From positions 365,001 through 429,000 of the forward strand of contig CAJNDS010002267.1 in assembly GCA_905221605.1 (NCBI GenBank): 64,000 nt of DNA, written 5' to 3'. How positions within the stretch are numbered: the first letter of the stretch is position 1; the number at the start of each line of letters is the position of its first letter. Made by a program: the position numbers and the translations under genes. Shown piece after piece: positions 24,301 to 34,800 of the stretch. Under the pieces are notes generated by a model, which saw only the letters and a program-made list of their open reading frames with translations, did no database searches and was not told where the DNA came from. This stretch comes from Symbiodinium natans. Taxonomy: Eukaryota > Sar > Dinophyceae > Suessiales > Symbiodiniaceae.

Positions 24301-27300
24301 GCCCTCTGAACCCAGTCCTTAAACCGTAAACTCGCGAAAGCCCACTTTAAAAACAAAGAAAAGATCGAGATTTTAACAACAAAACAGAACAATACAAAAC
24401 AAAAACAAAAACAAAACAAAACACCCAAGCATGTTGAAGCCCTGAACGATAAAGCGTTTACCACGAAAGACAGAATGCTGGAACGCAGTACCTGTACATG
24501 CCAAGTTGGAGCTTACCTTGTGGTTTTCCTGCTCTTCTAGGCACAAACAATGTAGCCTTGAGCATGCTCTTTACTAGGATGTCCCTTAAACTACCCTCTG
24601 AGAAATATTCCTGAGTATGACCCCTCACTTAAACCAAATAGGGGAAAATGTAGAAGATCTCAAAAACCTGACCACCCCTCAACCCTAAACCTTCAAAGCC
24701 AGGATAAGTAGAAATTGTACGCGGTTCATTGCGAACAGCTCGTGCAATAACCCGAAAAGGCACCGGGAAGCCCCAAAAGGCCCGGGAGGCCCCCAAAATG
24801 CAACGGGACCGGGATACCCAAAAAGCACCAAAAGGCCCCCAACTGAGGGTTTAGGGTTTAGGGTTTAGGGTTTAGGGTTTAGGGTTTAGGGTTTAGGGTT
24901 TAGGGTTTAGAGTTTATGACAACAAAAGGGCCCCAAAAGGGCCTCGGAGGCCTTACACGGTGTCACAAAGCCTCCAAAGCAAAAGAAAAAACCGGTCAAA
25001 ACACAAACCCGATACAATTTCGATTTCATTCACAAGCAAAAGAAAAAACCGGTCAAAACTCGGTCAACACTCGGTCGAAACCCCGGACACAAACCCTATA
25101 CAATTTCTATAAACCCTAAACCCTAAACCCGAAACCCCAAGAAAACCGTCGACGAGCGCCTCAGGGAGAACGTCTTCCAGGAGACCCGAGAGTGTCCAAA
25201 AAGCCGTCTCCTGCTGCTGGTTTGGGGTTTAAGGTTTCGGGCTTAGGATTTGGGGTTTAGGGCTTGGGATTTGGGGTTTGGGGCTTAGGGTTTCGCGCTT
25301 GTGTGAGGGACAAGATTTAGCCTTAGAATTTGAGGCTTTAGGGTTGTAAGGTTTTGGCTTGAGGGTTTAGGTGTCAGGGCTTGGCGTTCAGGATTCAGGA
25401 TTGAGAACTTTGGGCTTCGGCTTAGGGTTCAAGGCGGCGGGGGGGGGGGGAGGTCGTGGTTTACAGGTTAGGGGACTAGGGCTTAGGGTTGAGGGTCTAG
25501 AAATCCACTGCCCCCCTGTCATCAAGGGACCAAGGCTCGTACCTCTGAGATTGTACCCTAAAGGTTTCCCTCAATATACTCCTTATGTGGCCTTTCTTAT
25601 TTCAAAAAAACAGGGTCCCCAAACACAAGGGTACCGCCTTAGGGGTCTCCAAGGTAGCACCCCATGAGGGTGCAACGCTTAGGAGTCGAAGTGTGGGGGG
25701 CCTGGGGGCTCAACTATACCGACCGCAAGAACCTTGACCCTAAGAAGCCTAAGAACCCTAACAACCCGAATAATTGACAACCCGAACATCCCCAAGAATT
25801 CACTGTAACGGCTCCAATATCCCCAATAACCCTACATACCCCCAACAATTAACCCGAATAACTCTCATGACCCTAAGAACCTTCATAGCCCTAATATCCC
25901 GAATACTTAGGCCGAATAACCCTAGCAGCCCTAATGACCCTAATAGCCACGCCACCGGTCTTCGGCAAGTGGAGCACTTAACTAAACCCTAAGAACCCTA
26001 ATTCAGCCCGAGCTGAACCTAGAATCCCAGTAACTCGAAGAACCCGAAGAAGCCTAATAACCCCAAATACCCTAAACCCTAAACCCTAAACCCCTAAACC
26101 CTAAACCCTAAGGCCTCCGGCAAGTAGTGGAGCAAGGTGGCCGCCACGAAGCTCATGGACTGGCAGTAGCCGATCTCCTCAAGAGGCCGCGCATTCGCTC
26201 AAGGACGAGCCCGAAACTTCACAATTGGGTTTAGGGTTTAGGGTTTGGGGTTTTGGGTTTGGGGTTTGGGGTTTTGGGGTTTGGGGTTTGGGGTTTGGGG
26301 TTTGGGGTTTGGCGTTGACAGGCTGAAAGGTTGAAAGGTTGAAAGGTTGAAAGGTTGAAAGGTTGAAAGGTTGAAAGGTTGAGAGGTTGAAAGGTTGAAA
26401 GTTGAAAGGTTGAAAGGTTGAAAGGTTTAGGGTTTAGTGTTTGGGGTTTAGTGTTTGCAGGGTTTATAGGGTTTATAGGGTTTATAGGGTTTATAGGGTT
26501 TATAGGGTTTATAGGGTTTATAGGGTTTATAGGGTTTAAGGATTTTAGGGTTTAGCGTTTATAGGGCTGAGGGTTTAGGGTTTTAGGGTTTAGGGTTTAG
26601 GGTTTAGGGTTTGGGGTTTAGGGTTTGGGGTTTAGGGTTTAGGGTTTAGGGTTTGGATTCTGGACGTCTGAATCCCAGTTGCGGGGTTGGCGGCTGCGAA
26701 AGACAGGAGCACATTCTCGAGGGTGCCCACATCCACCTCAAGGCCCCCGCTGGTTCTGAGTAGGGAATGAGGGCCCTACATATATCCTTTAAGGGATTCT
26801 ACTGGGAATGAGGGGTATAGAGATATATATATATATATATCCATATATGTATATATATATATATATGCATACCCTTTTAGAGAGTATATAGGGTATCTCA
26901 TTCCCTCAGTCCCTACTAAGAACCTGCCAGCAGGGGTGGCTTTAGGGCTTAAGGGCGCCTCTTTGGCTTTGATGGGGCTGCTGGGTTTTGGGTCTTGGAG
27001 TTTGAAGGTTTTTGGGTTGCTTCTAGCTTCCCAGTACCCTAAACCCTAAACCCTAAACCCTAAACCCTAAACCCTAAACCCTACACCCTAAACCCTAAAC
27101 CCTAAACCCTAAGCCCTAAGAAGAAAGAAGGTGCGGTTCTTGAAACATAGGGGCTTCTAAGGAGGCAACAACTCCCTCCCCCCCCCCCCCCCCCCCCCCC
27201 CACGAAAAGTGGAGTAAGGCTACGACTGTGGGCATCTTCGGGTTTAGGGTCTACGGTCTAGGGTCTAGGGTTTAGGGTTTAGGGTTGAGGGTTGAGGGTT

Positions 27301-27843
27301 TAGGGTTTGGGGTTCGGGGTTTGGGGATCAGGGTTCAGGGTTCAGGTTTAGGGTTTAGGGCTAAACCCTATCCCTAAACCCAAACAGGTCTGGTTTCAAC
27401 CATGGAGGCGTATCCTCCAGCACTCGAAGGAAAGGGTTTAGGGTTTGGGGTTCAGAGTGCAGGGCTCAGGGATGAGAGATACAGTTGCATTTGTTCCGTG
27501 TATCCATGGGCCTGCTGTAGCTTAGGGGTTTAGGGTTTAGGGTTTCGGGTTAAGGGCTTAGGGTTTCGGGTTTAGGGGTTAGAGTGCAGGGTTTTGGGTT
27601 TTGGGTTTAGGGTTGCTGTGGGGTTTAGGCAACACCCTCAGCTACAAATCCCGAATAACCTGAACCGCACACTCAAGCAAAAGCAGTAACCACTAAACCC
27701 TAAACCCTAAACCCTCAACCCTAAACCCTAAACCCTAAGCCCTAACCCCTAAACCCCTAAACCCTAAACCCTAAACCCCTAAGTCGGCCAGTCTTGCACT
27801 TTCACCAAGGGGCATCTTCCATGCCCGTCCGGTGCAAGTCGGC
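18307..27843 (-). CDS. TBC-domain protein (Rab GTPase-activating type), multi-exon
   Basis: TBC proteins switch off Rab GTPases in membrane traffic. Exons in order: 27832-27843 onward (ADLHRTGMEDAP), 26683-26749 (LENVLLSFAAANP), 26115-26177 (EIGYCQSMSFVAATLLHYLP), 25154-25210 (ETAFWTLSGLLEDVLPEAL), 23666-23719 (GYFASRMVGLRTDLRVLN), 22326-22377 (RLLLQYLPDLAAHLESQ), 21548-21584 (IDLSPITVTLGK), 21162-21228 (NWFLCLFLNTLP...RVLDT), 18810-18892 (VLYEGSVTLFRLALAIL) and 18307-18424 (C-terminus, stop TAA 18307-18309). Phases agree from 26683 downward. The GYCQ motif (glutamine finger) and DLxRT remnant are visible; the DLHRT arginine would be the catalytic arginine. Donors are GT and GC. Exon-like blocks near 22630-22690, 21910 and 21800 do not fit the frame and were left out. 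The N-terminal exons, perhaps to 28.6 kb, are unresolved. Confidence 0.85.
19100..20800. other. Non-heptamer stretch in the large TBC intron
   Basis: Between exons 18810-18892 and 21162-21228. It holds a dispersed repeat (19500-19660) and two diverged copies of a roughly 100-bp unit at 19936-20110 (each with GTGCACGCGC and CGACACACA). Longer open frames here have no protein-like composition. No gene supported. Confidence 0.6.
19500..19660 (+). repeat. Dispersed repeat family, copy 2
   Basis: Shares CTCGTACCT.TGAG.TTGTAC, GGGTCCCCAAAC and CCTTAGGGGTC with 25515-25665. It lies in the 2.3-kb TBC intron. Confidence 0.55.
22690..22865. repeat. TTCAGGG to TTTAGGG array
   Basis: Eight TTCAGGG units pass abruptly into about 17 TTTAGGG units. 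The block of one variant next to a block of the other suggests slippage or unequal exchange within local variants. A similar change occurs at 32590-32770. Confidence 0.9.
24000..25100. other. TBC intron sequence, no exon seen
   Basis: Intron between exons 23666-23719 and 25154-25210. It contains a perfect hairpin (AAACGCACC / GGTGCGTTT, 24264-24290) and an A/CAAAA-rich tract. A pair of direct copies of AAGCAAAAGAAAAAACCGGT lies near 24978 and 25036. Confidence 0.6.
25515..25665 (+). repeat. Dispersed repeat family, copy 3
   Basis: Best preserved copy of the family also seen at 4850-5010 (inverted) and 19500-19660. A possibly related fragment is at 61520-61620. Confidence 0.6.
26325..26540. 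repeat. GGTTGAAA and TTTATAGGG minisatellites
   Basis: About eleven copies of GAAAGGTT-type units at 26325-26425, then eight TTTATAGGG units at 26460-26540. Both are embedded in heptamer arrays in an intron of the TBC gene and could be local derivatives of the heptamer. Confidence 0.85.
26752..26924. mobile_element. TIR element (MITE-like) abutting a TBC exon
   Basis: Imperfect terminal inverted repeats: GGTTCTGAGTAGGGAATGAG at the left, matched on the right by CTCATTCCCT...ACTAAGAACC. The centre is AT-rich with AT repeats at 26821-26870. The left end lies 3 nt from the acceptor of exon 26683-26749, so the element fills the intron up to its splice site. A related copy is at 39693-39772. Confidence 0.55.
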
Positions 27844-28712
27844 CTACACGTCAAAGGCTTAGGGTTTAGGGTTTTTAGGGTTTAGGGTATAGGGTTTAGG
27901 GTTTAGGGTTTAGGGTTTGGGGTTTGGGGTTTAGGGTTTAGGGTTTAGGGTTTAGGATTTAGGGTTTAGGGTTTGGGGTTTGGGGTTTGGGGTTTAGGGT
28001 TTAGGGTTTAGGTTTCGGTCGAAGTCCCCAAACCCAAATCCAAAGGCGTCAAGTTTAAGGTTGCAGTCCCAACCTTTAAACCCTAAATCTTGACCCTTTA
28101 ACCCCAACCCCAAACCCAAACCCAAAACCCTAAACCCAAACACACTTCACATCAACCTGTGAGTTGCGCAGGGGAGGAGGGGGGGAATCTTAACCCTTTA
28201 ACCCGAAACCCCAAACCCCTAAACCCCTAAACCACCAACCCTAAACCCCAAACATACCCAAAAGAGGGCCCCTACTTCACATTGAGTTCCAGAGCCACTC
28301 TCTGCTGGGGCGGGGGGGGGGGGGGGGGGGGGGAGGGGGGGGGTCAAGGACGGGGGGGAATGGGGAGGAGAGGGAGATTCCGGTGTTTCATGCCTTCAGG
28401 CTTAGGGTTTGGGATTTTTGGGCTTAGGACTTCGGGTCTAGGCTTTTGGGGTGAAGGCTCACAGGGCCGATGCAGAACTGAAGACCAGTAGTCATCGTCC
28501 AAGGGCCTCAGGACATGCCTTCCCGAGTTTTCGATGTGAGACGGCACTTGAGTGGGCATAGCCTGAGCACAACGCGAACCACTCCATGAAGTCTTGGTAT
28601 CTTTGCACAGATCCTGCTCTCAAGTTGGGCAAACACCCTAAACCTTAACCCTAAACTCCAGACCCTAAACCCGAACCAAAAAACCCAAACCCTAAACCCT
28701 AAACCAACAAGT

Positions 28713-28779
28713 GCAGGTTGATCATGGGCCCTGTCTCAGGTCTAAGTGCTGGTTGATCATGGGCCCTGTCTCAGGTCTC
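28713..28779. repeat. Tandem duplication, 33-nt unit
   Basis: GGTTGATCATGGGCCCTGTC onward (28 nt, to CAGGTCT) is repeated after a 5-nt spacer. It lies just past the stop of the unrecognised gene, so in its 3' untranslated region or the spacer before the TBC gene. Confidence 0.85.
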
Positions 28780-28841
28780 ATACACGTCCAAGCAAGGCCC
28801 ATAGTTTCGACCGGACCCCGCAGATCCACGCGGCAGTCGGT

Positions 28842-31800
28842 TCACAGAAACTTGGCCAAGATCTTAGGAATGACCAGGTCTTGTCCATCCAGCTTCTCCA
28901 TGAAACCTGGCCGCATTGCTAAACTTGTTGATTCGAAAACAGTTCGCTAAATAGATGCAACAGAGACGTGGCTAAGTATAGTCTAGTGGCGACTGAAATG
29001 CTCCTCGTCAATCGTTCCGTTGGCGTGCATCAGCAAGAACAGCCTGTAGCTGTGGAACTTTCCATGCGTCTTGTGGTACGACTCATCTGGAGTAACCCAG
29101 GGAGGCACAAGCCAGCTGTCTCTGACATACTTGCGCCCACCATCAAAGCGCGTCATGTGCCAAAGCATCGATCCGACCTCCCCCTTCTTGGGATATGGGT
29201 GACCGAAAAGTGACTCCACGAGGTTGCATACATCCCCATCTTGCATGCGTGCAGGGCAGTAAAAGCGAACTTTGTATTGCACCCACTCCTCAGGTGCGCT
29301 TAAGAATTAGCAGCTCACCTTCCTGGGGGCCCTAACCAACAGCAAATTTAAAGAAAAAAACACATCAGAATCGTTCCCACAAAAACGGTCTACCCCCCAA
29401 AAAGCCTGAAACCCTGAACCCTGAACCCTAAACCCTAAACCCGAAACCCTAAACCCTAAACCCTAGGGGGGAACCTAAGATAACCAGTCGAGACTCGACG
29501 AAGGGGATCAGGTAGCCACCAGGAACGAAAGGGCCAATGCCACCAAACTCGGGCCGAGGTACCCCGGCTTGAGCAGTGACCTTGTTTAGGGTTTAGGGTT
29601 TAGGGTTTAGGGTTTAGGGTTTAGGGTTTAGGGTTTAGGGTTTAGGGTTTAGGGTTTAGGGTTTAGGGTTTAGGGGTTTCGGGTTTCGGTTCAGAGTTGA
29701 GGGTTTACGCACTGTTAGTATAAGGGAAAACATCGCAAGGTTTAGAGCTTACGGTGACATGTGAGCCCTTGTTTTTTGCTTGGAGTCAGGTATCGGCCGT
29801 GGAATGAAAGAAGGTTCCTCATAGTCAGGGGTTTAGGGTTTAGGCTTTAGGCTTTAGGCTTTAGGCTTTAGGGTTTAGGGTTTAAGGTTTAGGGTTCAGG
29901 GTTTAGGGTTTCGGGTTTGGGGCAAGGTCTGTTGGACTTCTGGACACGACTCCATCGTTGGGAACGGGGAACGGGCTACGCGGAAACAGGGTACATGCAT
30001 GACCCTAAACCCTAAACCCTAAACCCTAAACCCTAAACCCTAAACCCTCAACCCTAAACCCTAAACCCTAAACCTCTGAGTTCGGTGACCGTGCCCATGT
30101 TCACGTCGGCTGCTCCAGTCGATGAATCCCAGGTCGCGTAGGAAAAGTCAATCCAACCCACGGGGCCCATCTGGTCGAACCTGGGTTTAGGGTTTAGGGT
30201 TTAGGGTTTAGGGTTTAGGGTTTAGGGTTTAGGGTTTAGGGTTTAGGGTTTAGGCTTTAGGGTGGGGGAGGGCTATAAAAACAAAGTTTCGGTGAGGGTT
30301 GCTTAGGATACAAGGACCCCTGTAGAACGTTTGTCAAAAAATCAACGTTCAGTTCCACATCAAGCCGGGAAACATGTAAACGCCCTTCAAAGGAGCCGAT
30401 TGCTCGGCGGCCCCGCCTTTGAGGCCGGCCCTCTGCAAGAACTCACGGATCTCTCCTTAACTGCTTGTTGGAACCCTCCCTTCCTCCACACCCTGAACCC
30501 TAAACCCTAACCCTAAACCCTAAACCCTCAACCCTAAACCCTACACCCGAGAATTGCGGTTTGGGGATCGGGTTGAGGCTTCAGGGCTTGGATCCCCAAA
30601 CAGAACAAAAAGGCAAAATGTCCCAAGACCCTGCTGAGTCTCCATTGGGAACCCTCAAGGCCTTGCCATCAGCTTCAGGCACCTGGGTAGCCCAGTAACC
30701 ATAATACAATCAGGGCACCCTTTTTTGGGTTTAGGGTTTAGGGTTTAGGGTTTAGGGTTTAGGGTTTAGGGTTTAGGGTTTAGGGTTTAGGGTTTAGGGT
30801 TTAGGGTTTAGGGTTTAGGGTTTAGGGTTAAACCCTTCAAAAAAGGGAAAAGGGTAGCCACTGGGTTACCAAGGCACATAGTCCGGCAAGAGCTTCCCAG
30901 AAGCGTAGAAAAGAGGAGTGATGTCCACCTTCACCAAGCCAGTGGAGACCAGCAGTGCCAGAAGCGGCACCACGAAGAAGCTGCAACACCGACCCGTGAT
31001 CATGATAGCAAACCCTAGACCCTAAACCCCTAAACCCCAAACCCCAAACCTCTAAACCCTAAACCCTAAGCCCCAAACCCTAATCCCTCAATCCTACGAA
31101 GCTACGTCTGTTACTCGTTGAAAGTCCAAAGTCGTCTTGCTGCTCTCCTGCCGTTCATATCATTTACTTTCTGCCGTGCTTTGTGGCGTCTTTCTGGGCC
31201 GCATGGGCACAAACCCCAAAACCTAAACTCTAACCCTAAACCCTAAACCCTTAACCCTTAACCCTTAACCCTGAACCTTCCCCTAGGCAGGCCAATAGAC
31301 ATCTGAAGCCAACTTGCACTGCGGGATGCGCGGAAGAAGGACTATGCGGCACAATACAGAGGCAGGGGGAGGGCGAAAGTTAAACTAGGGCTGGCACGAT
31401 TTAAACCGAAAAGCATTCTTACGGAAGGCCCTCTTCAACCCCCTGAGGGGACGATGCAACACGTCCCGCAAGCCTAGGCCCGAAACACGAGGCCCGAAAC
31501 CCTACACCCTAAACCCGAAACCCTAAACCCTAAACCCGAAGCCCTACACTCTAAACAACATGCTCATGAGGTGGTGCGGCGGGGAGGGGGTTGAGGGGGT
31601 AGGGTTCAGGGTTTCGGGTGTCGGGCCTGGGGATCCTAGCCCCCCCTAAGCCCTTAATCCCTAAACCCTAAACCCTAAACCCCTAAATCCCTAAGCCCTA
31701 AACCCTAAACCCTAAGCCCTAAACCCTAAACCCTAAACCCTAAATCCCTAAACCCCAAACCCTAAACCCTAACCCCGAAACCCAACTCAGCCAGGAAAGC

Positions 31801-34800
31801 TCGCCTGGATCGTGCGAACCGCCTCGCTCTCCTCCAGCGCCTTACCATCCGCCACGAGACTCTCGTAGGGTCGGCCTGGCTCCGGAGGTTTAGGGTTTAG
31901 GGTTTAGGGTTTAGGGTTTAGGGTTTAGGGTTTAGGGTTTAGGGTTTACGGTTTAGGGTTTAGGGGTGAGGGTTTAGGGTTTAGGGCTTAGGGTTTAGTG
32001 TTTAGGGTGGCTCCGGAGGCTTCCGCGGTTTTAGGGGTCCTCGCATCACCCACACTTTGGGGGCTTAGGGTTTAGGGTTTAGGGTTTAGGGTTTAGGGTT
32101 TAGGGTTTAGGGTTTAGGGTTTAGGGTTTAGGGTTTAGGGTTTAGGGTTTAGGGTTTAGGGTTTAGGGTTTAGGGTTTAGGGTTTAGGGTTTAGGGTTTA
32201 GGGTTTGGGTTTAGGGTTTAGGGTTTAGGGTTTAGGGTTTACGGGTTAGGTTTTAGGGTTTAGGGTTCAGGATTCACACCACCGATGGGTCAATTCCCAG
32301 TGCAATGAGCCGATTCGCCAGGACTACTCTGCGGTGGAGCATAGGGTCTGGATCAGCAGGGAGTGAAGTCGCCGTGGTGGGACTGGCCTGTGCCCGATCC
32401 TTATGATGTTCATTCTTGTCATCTGAAAGAGCCGTGGCGTTGAGGTCCAAGGCGTCTTCCACGACCGTCGGGCTCGGCGAAGGGATAAGTTCGGATGTGT
32501 TACTAGCCTCCGTCTCTTGCGTAGCCACTCCATGTTGCGTTGACGACACTCTTCCAGCTCCGAGTCAGTTGGCTCTACTTCCACCTCCAGGGTTCAGTTC
32601 AGGGTTCAGGGTTCAGGGTTCAGGGTTCAGGGTTCAGGGTTCAGGGTTTAGGGTTTAGGGTTTAGGGTTTAGGGTTTAGGGTTTAGGGTTTAGGGTTTAG
32701 GGTTTAGGGTTTAGGGTTTAGGGTTTAGGGTTTAGGGTTTAGGGTTTAGGGTTTAGGGCTTAGGGTTTAGGGTTTAGGGTTGCTCCCGTGGGTCCTGGTA
32801 AAGGGGTACTTCGATTTTGCCTTGTCATTATCAGTACCGTTACGACTACGTACTACCACTATGATTACCACCAGTACTAGATGCATCACTATTTTCACTG
32901 GTATGTGCTGTTCCTGCTATTACTGAACCCAAAGCCCTGCACAGAGGCCACGTCAGAGTCCCCAAACCTCACTTGGGGCTTCGGGTTAAGAGTTTAGGAT
33001 TAGGGTTGAGGGGTTTAGGGTTTAGGGTTTTAGGGTTTAGGGTTTAGGGTTTAGGGTTTAGGGTTTAGGGTTTAGGGTTTAGGGTTTAGGGTTTAGGGTT
33101 CTGGGTTCAGGGTTCAGGGTTTAGGCTTTAGGGTTTAGGGCTTAGGGTTTAGGGTTTAGGGTTTAGGGTTTAGGGGCTAGGGTTAAGGGCTTTGACAATT
33201 TCAGGTTTCGGGTTTAGGGCTTTGCTTTCGAAGACCTGGGAACAGCAATCCTCTGATACACTTGGGGGCCATTTAGGGCTCTAGTGGCTGGGGCCTTCAA
33301 TCTCAATGAATAGGTGGTAGGCTTTGACACGGCGACGCGCACTGAAAAGGTCCGTCTCGATGAATACCGTTTTACGGTTCCCGGTTAAGGGCTTAAAGGG
33401 GCTTAGGGTTTAGGGTTCTCTAGGGTTTGGGGAAACTTAGGGTGCACCCTAAACCCTAAACCCTAAACCCTAAACCCTAAACCCTAAACCCTAAACCCTA
33501 AACCCTAAACCCTAAACCCTAAACCTCAAACCTTATCTGAGTTAGGGGTCCAGGACTTTGGGTGCCTTTACTCCGTCTCTTGGCGCCAGCCGCAGCCAGT
33601 AAGGGCCAAGCACCTGCGGCTCAGGGCTTTAGGGTTGTGAGTTTCAGGTTTAGGATTTAGGGCTAGGGTTTAGGGCTAGGGTTTAGGGCTATTGTTCTGA
33701 GCCCTAAACCCGAAACCCGAAAGGCCTATGTAGACCCTAAACTTTTTCTTTATTTTTTCTTGGGAGGGGACCTTTCCGTTTACAAGGGAAGAAGGACGAC
33801 TCTTTGTTTCAAGATAAGGATCTAGGCGTTGGAGGCTCCTGTAACTAGCATGGGCAGTTTAGGGCTTGGGGTTTAGGTGGGTGTAGGGCTAGGGTTTGGG
33901 TTTGGGTGTGGGGGCTTCGGGCTTCGTAACTTGATTGAAAGTTTATCAGGGTTTTCTGAGCGGGTAGTACTGGTCATTACTTGGGGATCCTGCATTAGAT
34001 TCCTGACATACCCCCTAAACCCTAAACCCTAAACCCTAAACCCTAAACCCTAAACCCTAAACCCCTAAACCCTAAACCCCTAAACCCTAAACCCCTAAGG
34101 ACATGGCTGAGGCCTGCTTGCAAGCCCTAGCATGCTTGTGGCACACCTGCCCTCCTAAACCCTAAACCCTAAACCCTAAACCCTAAACCCTAAACCCTAA
34201 ACCCTAAACCCTAAACCCTACGGGTACTTCCGAAAAATGAGGGCCGGAACCTTACGATCCAGAAAGGAACCCCAAGTGGCCATCAAAGCCTACACCCTAA
34301 ACCCTAAACCCTAAACCCTAAACCCTAAACTCCCCGAACCTGAAACCCTTAACTCTAACCTTGGAGACCCCCATCGTACCACCCCTGAACCCTAAACTTC
34401 AGCTAAGCCCTAAACCCTAAACCCGAAACAATCCATACATTGAAACTGAAGATTTGAGCCGAAGAGATTCAACAAGGCCCCCCCCCCACCCCCACCCCAC
34501 GCCCACCCCCACCCCCCCCCAAAACAGAGATGAGAATAAAAATAACAATAGCTATGCCCAAGAGTAACCTAGGAATGAAAAGGGTACCCTTTTTTGGTTT
34601 AATCGCAAATTCCGCAGTCTTCCAACCCTAAAAAGACCTAAACCCCAACCCCTAAACCCTGAACCGTTCTGGGGCCGACCCTAAACCCTAAACCCTAAAT
34701 CCACCCTAAACCCGAAACCCGAAACCCGAACCCGAAACCCGAAACCCTAAACCCGAAACCCTAAACCCTAAACCCTAAACCGAAACCCTAAACCCTTCAA

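Noticed and set aside
28282-28559. Open frames over the G-rich tract
   Set aside because: Gly- and Pro-rich readings of a homopolymer region; not coding. A possible TBC N-terminal exon on the minus strand near 28500-28580 could not be confirmed.
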